From Lunularia cruciata (Eukaryota; Streptophyta; Marchantiopsida; Lunulariales; Lunulariaceae): a stretch of 64,000 nucleotides of DNA. The stretch covers positions 27,629,493-27,693,492 of the forward strand of contig OX419759.1 of NCBI GenBank assembly GCA_948567375.1. Reading direction: 5' to 3'. The notes beneath the pieces were generated by a model. It saw only the letters and a program-made list of their open reading frames with translations, had not been told where the DNA came from and did no database searches. The position numbers were made by a program, and so were the translations under genes. Below, one piece after another: positions 49,001 through 58,749 of this stretch; positions within the stretch are counted from its first letter, which is position 1, and each line of letters opens with the position of its first letter.

Positions 49001-49935
49001 ATGTATTCATAAATGTATGATTTATCAATAATTTCACTTTTTTGTTAAATCCTTGAATATTCCTTGGAGATGGAAATCCAGGATAGCTTTAACATCTTGA
49101 TATTTTAGTTGAATTTTTATGACCTACGAAGATAACATCCTCTTTCCAAAACTTGCAATTTGATTCTCGGTAAAAGAATTCTCGCTTGTGTGTAAGGTTC
49201 ATTACAATTTGCCAATATAAGTTTAAGTTTCTTCTTCCATCGTGCTAAAGTGAAGATATATATGACCTATATGACTTTATATAACAAGTACAAAGACATC
49301 TGAACCGTAAACATTATAGGTATGTGAGCACAACGAAGGATCATCCACTTAAATGTTCCGTATCTTGTTTCGTAAAATGTTATCTTGGACAGGTAAGTTT
49401 TTTCAAATACCTATTCCAGACAAAAAACTCTAAAAGAATATAGCCTAAAATTTAGCTAAAAACTCAATTGATTCAACAAATCATATATTCACCTTTTTTT
49501 CGAATAAAATTTGTTAACGCTCTATTTGCACCCATATCCGGACATCTCATTTTTCTCCTGATCTTGATCCCATGCTCAAGAGATTAGGGGATTCGAGGAT
49601 ACTTTGGATAACTCCATCATCGACCCAATAAAGGACGACGGGACGAAGGAGTCCTTTACATCAATTACTCTTTGAGAAACATTAAGTACTACATGAGATA
49701 AAACTATAGGCTTTGCTTTCAGAAGATTCCAATAGCCTTATTGTAATGGTAATCTCTTGCTACGCTTCGCTTCGTTGTACCGTACCCCTTTGATTGCTGC
49801 AATGGTGAAATTTAGCTTCGATGATCTAAATGTATTCCCAACATTTCAAGGACTCTACCAATGTACAAGAACTTTTTTGGATTTGACTTTTCAACTCTTA
49901 AGATCCCCCATAGGATACAATGTATAAGATAGTAT
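46057..49935. other. Intergenic DNA without a supported gene
   Basis: Right of the ARM gene the sequence stays gene-like to about 47,350 and then becomes AT-rich. Besides the inverted repeat at 46531-46594 and a short (AT)8 at 48245-48260 nothing is seen. Short frames carry no domain. Confidence 0.4.
46531..46594. repeat. Hairpin-forming inverted repeat with a third direct copy
   Basis: Bases 46531-46552 pair with 46573-46594 in a 22 bp stem with one mismatch (G-T pair possible in RNA) and a 20-base loop. A direct copy of 20 bases of the right arm recurs at 46612-46631. The stem is short for a plant miRNA precursor, but its near-perfect pairing stands out against the flanks. Confidence 0.8.
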
Positions 49936-50504
49936 GAAGATGATTCTCTTCAACTACCAACAAGATGGTATTTTCTTCCTTTCACCAACCGTCTCTTCCA
50001 TTCCTTCATTGACTCCTCCGTGTATGAGGATGACTTCCTTCAACTATTGACACGATGATACTCTCTTCCTTTCACCAACCACTTCTTCTTTTGACTCCTC
50101 CCTTTACACTATCTCGGGACATTACTATGGATTCCTGAAGATACGCTCATAGAGAGTATCTTTGGAGAATCTTCTATTTCTTCACTATACTTGACTTGGA
50201 TAATCTCACTTGGCTGAAGATGATTCTCTTCAACTATGACCACAATGGTACTCTATTCCTTTCACCAACCACCTCTTTCAAATTAATTTTTTGACTCCTC
50301 CCTCCTCATTCTCAGTGTATGAGGATGACTCCCTTCAGCTATCGCCACAATGATACTCTCTTCTTTTCACCAACTACCTCTTCTTTGACTCCTCCCTTTA
50401 CACTACCTCGGGACATTATTATGCATTCCAGAAGATACACTTATAGAGAGTATGTTTGGAGAATCTTCTATCTCTTCACTATACTTGACTGTGATAATAT
50501 CACT
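49936..50504. repeat. Higher-order tandem repeat, two units of about 285 bp
   Basis: Unit 1 (49936-50215) and unit 2 (50216-50504) are in tandem. Each holds two related subunits of about 90 bp built on TTCAACTA, CTTTCACCAACC and TTGACTCCTCC (starting near 49938, 50028, 50219 and 50323). A unique-looking segment with CGGGACATTA and GAGAATCTTCTAT follows. The order is ABAB, so an old subunit duplication was followed by duplication of the pair. It ends about 470 bp from the large palindrome. Confidence 0.8.
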
Positions 50505-50971
50505 GAACTTTCCACGTTCTCAAAACTATTTTCACGGGCAGAACAACTTACAGATGGAGAGTAGATTAATGCTCTCATGGATCTTCTGCTACATTTTCTC
50601 TATTATCCTCTCAACACATCTATTCCCGACATACGTCCTACTCTTCCCATTCATCTCTAAGAAAATGGAAAAAGGTTAGATTATAGTTCTCTAAGAAAAT
50701 AGATAAGGGTAGATTACAGTTTCTGCTCCGAGATTGTGATGTTCTAGATTCGATACCTACAGCTATCCCTTCAAAGTCTTCATCATTCATCATCATATAG
50801 TAAAACAGGTGTAGTAACACTCCAGGCCAGCTACACTTCCATTATGCTCTAACGACGAGAACACCATCGGAGCTAACCATCCTTTCTTCTCCTTGTCATT
50901 CTCTTTACCATCTAGGTTTTATTGACCGGAAGGATGCTATTTAGAATAGATTAGTATACAGCTGTTTTACG
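50505..50971. other. Spacer left of the palindrome
   Basis: No gene and no repeat partner were found. The sequence has no counterpart beyond 58,749, which fixes the left edge of the palindrome. Confidence 0.5.
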
Positions 50972-51068
50972 TGCAAGTACCCGGGAAAGGCCGGTCCACA
51001 GACTCCATCAATTTTTCCAGCCATTCGCTCCTCAAATTTTGTTATCACCACCGCAATTTAGAAAAGAA

Positions 51069-51627
51069 GATGACCACATAGAACACAAGAAGGAGGGGAA
51101 GACCCCATCAAGCTGTGCAAGGAAGAGACAAAAGAGGTAGAATGGGGTTAAGTCCCAATAGTATCTATATGAGAAATCTGCCCCACCACACCTAAGATAT
51201 CCGAGCTATGCAAGTTGTGAGGTCTATAAACTACCAAAAAAACACCTTAAAAAGTATCACCCAGAGTGATTGCTCTCCTATGGATTGCACCATCCCATGC
51301 TCTCTGTAGAGCAATGGACACATGCTATCTAAAGTATACTATAAAATATGAGAGTGAGAGTGGTATCCCTGGCGTCTAGTATGATAAGTTCTCGTGCACT
51401 CCTTGACAAATGTGTTGAACTCCATGTCCATTGCTCCATATAATTCCAAGGCTGGAGGAATAAAGAGGTGACCTCTTTGCATACCCCTATACTTGGAGAC
51501 CTTATGTGTTGCAGCTCCACTCGCCGCCCATCCGTGAGGATGAGTAATCATTCCTTCCAAACTACATCACGCATACGGTTTGCAACCATAACATATGCCA
51601 CTGTCACTTGATCATCTCAAACCATAT
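51069..51627 (-). mobile_element. Non-LTR-like retroelement 3' fragment, copy C (in left arm)
   Basis: The reverse complement matches copies A and B from the (L/V)RDDQ region to the 3' terminus, including KVSKYRGMQRGHLF and LELYGAMD with an open frame at 51560-51339. It is 5'-truncated near 51627. The right arm of the palindrome lacks it: there, sequence equal to the flanks (TTATCACCGCC and CACATCTACC in arm orientation) is continuous near 58650-58675. The insertion is therefore younger than the palindrome. A short CAAT(T/C)T at both edges may be the target duplication. Confidence 0.75.
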
Positions 51628-53187
51628 CAGTTCCAATCTGACATCTACCATCTCTATTGTATTGTCTATCTCTCTAATCCTCGTGACGGAGAAGGGTGTC
51701 TAAAGAACATTCTGCGAGCTAATCGTCCACTCTAGAATCATAATATGAAATTACAACAAAATCACAATATGATAGTACGCATAATCACAATATGATAGTG
51801 CGCATAATCATAAAACAATATTAAGTGGCAGACCAATTTGCCAATGTATAGGAGGGAATGTATAATAAAAAGGCCCATCATTATTTGGGAGAGAGTTGTA
51901 TTGAATGAAGTCGTATATATATACACAATTCTTGCAGATTGTTTCTAAAAAAGCGATTGATTTTAGTTAGAAATTATCCACGTTTGATTTGAATGACTTT
52001 ACGAAAAGTAAGAATCCATCAACCGACCTAATACTAAAATTTTTCTTGTGTCGCTCAAACTTGTAGAATAATAAACTTATATACAGAATGTAAAGATGGA
52101 AATTTAGCAAATTTAAGCAAGATTAACGTTTGTTTAATTACCAGTAAAAACGGTTAATCTGCTTAATTTCAATGTCTATTTTTTTGATTTTTAGAATATG
52201 TAGAAGGACCTCTGTAAAAATTCACAAACTAACCAAAATTAATCAAGAATAATTTATTTATAATTATTATGAGAACTGAAAAACTGTTCATTATCCATAT
52301 CTTGATTTTTGTACCGTAAGAATACTTATAGAAGAGTATTTTTACAAATCCCCAAACTAACTAAGAATCTTAAATAACAAATGGAAATCGATATCTAAGT
52401 GTATCAGCAGAAAAAGCTCAGCTTGATAGCAAATCATTTTTGAGCAGATATCCATACGTTACGCGATGTTAAAGGTTTAAATACTTCACTATATATTATA
52501 TAATTTTCTGTGAAGTATATAAATATACATAAGGATAAATTACAACCTCCGGTGAGATTGAAACAATTGCCATACTTGCCCCATGGAAATACACAACCAA
52601 AATCTGGTCACTTTTTGTATGGGAAATTATATTCTTACACCATGGCAATAACTTCCATGCTTCTGCACCGCATAATGTATAAAAACTAGTAAACGTACGC
52701 CAAGAATCTTCTCTCATTTGTACGATATTTCTCATCCCAAAAATTATCACGGAAAAAGATCTGAAACCACATGAGCAATTATATCAATCTTAAAATATAA
52801 AGATATTTCCTTTCCCGCGATAGAGAAGAATCTAATCGAGCTGGACATTATCTCCCGACCAAATGAGGTATACTCGCCACACGAGAAATTACCATTTGAG
52901 TTCTTTAAGCATAAGAAGGTATAGCCTAGTATGAATATTGGTTAAGATATTTTTCCCGATTTATCTGCAGAATATGTTCCTCACGAATGATATGACTGGA
53001 TGAAGAAACTCTACTTTCTTCACCCGGTAAACTTTATTAACCTGCGTAAAGTTTCAACCCTAAGCTATCCTCCTCTTTTATGCGTGAATATTTCTCTCCC
53101 AATGCGTGTTCATGCAGGATACCCGAAAGGTACCATTTGAACAGTTTTGCATCCAAAATCGTAGTAGGCTAGTTAAAAAAACTGTAT

Positions 53188-53457
53188 TTGTCACAGAAAA
53201 ATTATGAGTGGTATATAAATCAAAACTCAGATCAAAAGTGGTATATAAATTCAAGTCTGAAGATGGAAGATCGGACTAATCATTTGCTGTTGATACATAC
53301 AACTGACAAAACAAGGCCAGCTAATTCATTTTTGCTAGAACGGCAGTATTTATCATTTGTAAAAGCAGAAAATATTGGGAAAAATACTGACATTGTCTTT
53401 TCGCCTCTTGTTCAAATTCCCCCCATTAGCTATAAAATATACGATCAAGATAGTTAG
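53188..53457 (+). other. Open frame in the left palindrome arm
   Basis: An 89-codon open frame lacking an upstream ATG (first Met is in KMEDRTNHL, giving 64 residues). It is the mirror copy of the frame at 55462-55806 and contains the near-repeat EWYINQNSDQ/KWYINSS. It matches no family I know. In the aligned part the two copies differ at three residues, all amino-acid-changing, which argues against strong protein constraint. Confidence 0.3.
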
Positions 53458-54096
53458 AGAAGATCTGACGCAACTGAAGGTCGGGAATGGTAATATACAA
53501 GTTTCAATGGATAGAATAGGATAGAGAAAGTAGGTTCGATCCAAATCCTAGTATGGGTGTCATGGACCCATAAATTTGAGTTGATTCTCAAACATACTAA
53601 GCTTAAGATGGGAAGAAAAAAAATAGACATATTATTTGACTGAGTTTGGTATCCTTTTATACATCTAAAACTTTTTAGATTTTAATAATATAATACATTT
53701 ATTTGTTTTTATAAATTTAATTCAAATCATATAAATACAAAAAAGTTGTGTTTTATGTCGATAGAGAGTAGTATCATAGACTTGTAGTGAAGATTCGACA
53801 AACTTAAAGTTTGTCTGTCCATCAGATGCTTCTTACCAGAACTGTGGCTTTTTCCATCGTCTTGAAGATTGCTTTATTGGGGATAGAATTTCAGTAGCCG
53901 CACTGAATAGATGGAGAATGAACGAGATATTTTTCTTTGACAAAGTCGACTTCGACACGAAGCACGAAGCAAGGATTTGCCATGTGAAGAAGAATATCAA
54001 GTTAAATACGGAAAGATAAAGAAATGGATGTGCGCGGGAAAGGGAGGATTAGCTGAAATCAGATAAAATATTCCGTCAAACTATCTATCTATCAAA

Positions 54097-54816
54097 AACT
54101 ACAAACTATCTTTTACTGCGTTTCTACTTCAAATTTACAGGATGAGGTTACCCAGCTTTGTCCATTTTGTTATCCCTCAGAATACGTTACGCTATATTTT
54201 GGTCAGAACTTTAATATAATTTATTTTGCAGAAACGTTGCAAAAGCATCTTTGGACCATGTAAGACTCATTCACAAGAAATAGTTCAAATCAGTACGCTG
54301 GGGTAATCTATTTTCATGGTATAGTTGTAGCAGAAAAGTCTTTCGTATTTGAAACACTGAGATTTCACATTTAAAGGTGTAAATTTACTGTTTAGATAAT
54401 TCCTCAATACTTGGTATTAGCCTTTACGTTAGCTACAATTATTAAAGAAAATAGATGAGTTAATTGAAAGAAAATACTCAGATTTCTAACTTATAATCTA
54501 ATACTTTTCAAGATTGGACAAGAATATACAATTAATTAATGAAATTATTTGTTGCAGTTTTCTAATATGATTTATTCTAGAGTTACCTTGACTTCATTAC
54601 ATTGAATTGAAGTTGATTGAGGAATATGATAAATTCAAGTGACTCGACAAAGAAAAATTATGCATTTAGGAATTTGGTTACTTTTCGGTAAGGATGCTAG
54701 CTATTTAGCACTTGACACAAAAACTAAATAAAATAACATAATACTCATCAAACAAGCTGTAAAAGAGAGATCTCTATGTTTATAATATGGATGAAATAAA
54801 AATATAGAAACTGAGC
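54097..54816. other. Loop of the palindrome
   Basis: About 720 bp of AT-rich unique sequence separating the two arms. It has no open frame of note and no repeat partner. Confidence 0.7.
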
Positions 54817-55461
54817 GATAGATTGGTAGTCTGACGGAATATTTTATCTGATTTCAGCTAATCCTCCCTTTTCCGCGCACATCTAGAGTTCCATTTCTTT
54901 ATCTTTCCATATTGAACTTGATATTCTTCTTCACATGGGAAATCCTTGCTTCGTGCTTCGTGTCGAAGTCGACTTTGTCAAAGAAAAATATCTCGTTCAT
55001 TCTCCATCTATTCAGTGCAGCTACTGAAATTCTATCCCCAATAAAGTAATCTTCAAGACGATGGAAAAAGCCACAGTTCTGGTAAGAAGCATCTGATGGA
55101 CAGACAACCTTTAAGTTTGTCGAATCTTCACTACAAGTCTATGATACTACTCTATATCGACATAAAACACAACTTTTTTGTATTTATATGATTTGAATTA
55201 AATTTATAAAAATAGATAAATGTATTATATTATTAAAATCTAAAAAGTTTTAGATGTATAAAAGGATACCAAACTCAGTCAAATAATATGTCTAATTTTT
55301 TTTTCCCATCTTAAGCTTAGTATGTTTGAGAATCAACTCAAATTTATGGGTCCATGACACCCATACTAGGATTTGGATCGAACCTACTTTCTATATCCTA
55401 TTCTATCCATTAAAACTTGTATATTACACCATTCCCGACCTTCAGTTGCGTCATATCTTCT

Positions 55462-55806
55462 CTAGCTATCTTGATCGTATATTTTATAGCTAATGGGGGG
55501 AATTTGAACAAGAGGGGAAAAGACAATGTCAGTATTTTCCCCAATATTTTCTGCTTTTACAGATGATAAATACTGCCGTTCTAGCAAAAATGAATTAACT
55601 GGCCTTGTTTTGTCAGTTGTATGTATCAACAGCAAATGATTAGTCCGATCTTCCATCTTCAGACTTGAATTTATATACCACTTTTGATCTGAGTTTTGAT
55701 TTATATACCACTCATAATTTTCTATGACAAATACAGTTTTTTTAACTAGCCTATTACGATTTTGGATGCAAAACTGTTCAAATGGTACCTTTCGGGTATC
55801 CTGCAT
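55462..55806 (-). CDS. Unrecognised 114-aa ORF in the right palindrome arm
   Basis: An ATG at 55806 opens 114 codons ending in KIYDQDS. The sequence contains FEQFCIQN, a direct near-repeat EWYINQNSDQ/KWYINSS and LLLIHTTDKT. There is no signal peptide, membrane segment or known motif. The left-arm partner keeps the last 85 codons open but lost the start by a stop near 53177. It may be a chance frame in the repeat or a small element-encoded protein. Confidence that it is a real gene is low. Confidence 0.25.
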   Translation of the reverse strand: MQDTRKVPFEQFCIQNRNRLVKKTVFVIENYEWYINQNSDQKWYINSSLKMEDRTNHLLLIHTTDKTRPVNSFLLERQYLSSVKAENIGENTDIVFSPLVQIPPISYKIYDQDS

Positions 55807-56002
55807 GAACACGCATTGGGAGAGAAATATTTACGCATAAAAGAGGAGGATAGCTTAGGGTTGAAACTTTACGCAGGTTAATAAAGTTTACCGGGTGAAG
55901 AAAGTAGAGTTTCTTCATCCAGTCATATCATTCGTGAGGAACATATTCTGCAGATAAATCGGGAAAAATATCTTAACTAATATTCATACTAGGCTATACC
56001 TT

Positions 56003-56158
56003 CTTATGCTTAAAGAAACATGGGGCTTAGCCCTATGAAAAGGTAACATGGGGCTTAGCCTCATGTTACCTTTTTTTTTTGTTTCTCTCTCCCTTGTACA
56101 GTTTGATGAGGTCTTCCCATCCTTCGCGGTAGCCTTTTTTTTCTCTTATGCTTAAAAG
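56003..56158 (+). mobile_element. Short 5'-truncated non-LTR tail with target-site duplication, copy D
   Basis: Bases 56016-56144 carry only the 3' end of the copy A family (GGGGCTTAGCC, CTCTCCCTTGTACAG, GAGGTCTTCCCATCC, GCGGTAGCC) followed by a T-run and TCT. They are flanked by CTTATGCTTAAAG (56003-56015) and CTTATGCTTAAAAG (56145-56158). The left palindrome arm has one copy of this word with no insertion (about 52898-52914). This is a filled/empty site pair and shows that the family moves by target-primed copying. Confidence 0.85.
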
Positions 56159-56757
56159 AACTCAAATGGTACTTTCTCGTGTGGCGAGTATATCTCATTT
56201 GGTCGGGAGATAGTGTCCAGCTCGATTAGATTCTTCTCTATCGCGGGAAAGGAGATATCTTTATATTTTAAGATTGATTCAGTTGCTCATGTGGTTTCAG
56301 ATTTTTTTCCGTGATAATCTTTCGGATGAGAAATATCGTACAAATAAGAGAAGATTCTTGGCGAACTTTGACCAGTTTTTATACATTAAGGTGTTTCAGA
56401 AATAGTTTTGACAGATGTCTACTGGATAAATAACAAACTTCGTAATTATTTTTAGTGAACTTCGTAAGGAGATGAGGTGCTAATAAATGAACGCTTCGTA
56501 AATTATTATGCGGTATATCACATGCAATTTGCATTCAGTTATAAAAATCCGGTGCTATATTGTGGATGTTTGGGATTTCGGTAGTGAAATATATGATTGT
56601 CAAAAGAGATGGTGTGGCTTCTTGAGAAAGTTTCCACATTTTTCTGGTGGGTGATTCTTAGAGTGTGATTTATGAAATTTATTGGCAGATCCAAAATGCC
56701 GCTCTCAACTATTCAAATTCAATTCAAATTCACCATCTGCAAATGGGAATGTTGTGC

Positions 56758-56807
56758 AAATGCTCATGTAAGTAAACTAAACAAATGCTCATGTAAGTAA
56801 ACTAAAC
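56758..56807. repeat. 25-bp perfect tandem duplication
   Basis: Two identical adjacent copies of a 25 bp unit beginning AAATGCTCATGTAAG inside the TIR element. Confidence 0.9.
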
Positions 56808-57034
56808 CGGTGGATTTTGTAGTTTTGGATTGGTGTGTTCATATGTGTTCATATCCATAGATTAGTGTGGCGAGAGAGATAGCGCGAGTTATGGAAAATG
56901 ATTTGCATCATCTTATAGTAAACAAGAAATTAATTGGAGGTCAAGAAATTTTACTCCAAAAGGCAACAAAATTTTTGCAAAAACCTAATTGCAATGTAGG
57001 CTCACATTTGGATGCAAAATCAATTTGTGCTATC

Positions 57035-57173
57035 AAGCGACTACTAGCGGCAACAAGCGACCACCAGCACCAATGAGCGACTATGGGCGCCAATGAGCGA
57101 CTACCTTTGGGCACCATTCAGTGGCTACGGGCAGCAACGGGCGGCTATGAGCAACAATGAGCAACACCGAGCA
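57035..57173. repeat. 20-bp subterminal tandem array, about six units
   Basis: Six degenerate units of about 20 bp, pattern (A/G)AGCGACTAnGGGCGnCAA, begin at 57035, 57055, 57075, 57095, 57119 and 57139. Further scattered GAGCAACAA-like pieces follow to about 57240. The array is GC-rich within AT-rich DNA. It sits in the right third of the TIR element, where DNA transposons often keep transposase-binding repeats. Confidence 0.7.
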
Positions 57174-58749
57174 AAATTCCATTTAATGCTAAATTAAGAT
57201 ATTACTAACACATTATTGAGCAGCGAGCAATGGCAACGAGAAAAATCTCATTTAATCCTAAATTAACACATTACACCGGACGGCAACCAGCGTAGACCAT
57301 GTTCACCCTAAACTAGACACATTATTAACCCTAATATGTAATTAATGCATTATGGTGTGACAACGGAAAATTCTATATCTCTTATTTTCTATAAACCACC
57401 TCTTATGGAGTTTGCTAATAATAAGAAACTTGGTTAGAACTCCGTTGTGTGACTCTTTCTTCCTCCCGCCCAAGCCCCCCTAACCAATTTAGTCAACAGT
57501 CCGTAATAATTTATATGAAAATATACAGAACTTCATAAAACTATTTCTGAAACCGCCTATGTAGAAGCATGAAAGTTATTGCTATGGTGTAAGAATATCG
57601 TACATAAAGCGACCAGATTTTGGTTGTGTATTTCCATGGGGCAAGTAAGGCAATTGTTTCAATCTCACCGGAAGTTGTAAATTAGCCTCATGTATATTTA
57701 TATATTTCACAGAAAAAATTATATAATATATAGTGAAGTGTTTAAACCTTTAATATCACGTAACGTATGGATATATGGATATCTGCTCAAAATTGATTTG
57801 CTATCAAGCTGAGCTTTTTCTGCTAATATACTCATATATCGATTTCATTCGTTGTTTAATTTTTTTAGTTAATTCGGGAATTTGAAAAAAGACACTTCTA
57901 TAAGTATTCTAACGGTACAAAAAGCAAGATATGGGTGAACAGTTTGTTAGTTCTCATAATATTATAAACAAGGAGAAAGGACGACCGCGTAGAAAAAATA
58001 ACAAAGTTAATTATTAAGATGATAAAATAACTGAATAAGATTATATTTAAATTATAAATAAATTATTATTTTTTAATTTTAGTTTGTTTGTGAACTTGTA
58101 CAGAGACACTTTTATGTAGACTAAAAATTAATAAAATTAGACACTGAAATTAAACAGATTAATCGTTTTTTACTGGTTATTAAACAAACGTTACTCTTAC
58201 TTATATTTGCTAGATTCCGTCTTTAATTCTGTATATACTTTTATGATTCTACAAGTTTGAGCGACGCAAGAAAACTTTTTACTATTCGGTTGGTTTATGG
58301 ATTCTTACTTTTCGGAAGTGACTCAAATCAAACGTGGATAATTTCTTACTAAAGTCAATCGCTTCTCTTAAGAACAATCGGCATAAGAATTGCGTATAAA
58401 TTTACGACTTCATTCAATACAAGTGTCTCCCAAATGATAGGCTCTTCCTATACATTCCCTCCTATACATGGGCAAATTGGTCTGCAAATTGGTCTGCTAC
58501 TTAATATGGTATTATGTGATGAGTACTATCATATTGTGATTGAGTCGTAATTTCATATTATGATTCTAAAGTGGAGGATTAATCGTAGAATGTTCTTTGG
58601 ACACCTTTCTCCGTCAACGAGGATGACAGAGAGAGACAGACAATGGAGACGGTAGATGTGAGATTCGGGCGGTGATAACGAACTTTGAGGAGCGGATGCG
58701 CCGGCGAAATAGATGGAGTCAGTGGACCGGCCTTTCCCCGGTACTTGCA

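Larger units (their letters stand above)
56390..57557. mobile_element. 1.17-kb element with terminal inverted repeats in the right arm
   Basis: The left end GGTGTTTCAGAAATAGTTTT (56390-56409) is the inverse of the right end (57537-57557, reading GGCGGTTTCAGAAATAG... on the other strand). The left arm of the palindrome is continuous at this point (near 52655-52670), so the whole 1.17 kb was inserted after the palindrome formed. The flanks suggest a 2-3 bp TA/TTA-type target duplication, not perfect. It has no transposase; the 69-codon frame at 56867-57076 has no domain. It is probably a non-autonomous DNA transposon, larger than a typical MITE. Confidence 0.75.
50972..58749. repeat. Giant imperfect palindrome (foldback-like), about 7.8 kb
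   Basis: The left arm (50972 to about 54096) and right arm (about 54817 to 58749) are reverse complements, around a unique loop of about 720 bp. Matching landmarks are TGCAAGTACC at both outer ends, GGCCGGTCCAC, CATATTATGATTCTA, CAATTGTTTCAATCTCACCGG, TACCTTTCGGGTATCC, TTTGTCAAAGAAAAATATC and TTCCGTC at the inner ends. Without later insertions both arms are about 2.55 kb. No transposase is visible. It could be a foldback/MULE-like element with very long terminal repeats or an inverted segmental duplication. I found no convincing target-site duplication at the outer ends. Confidence 0.88.
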
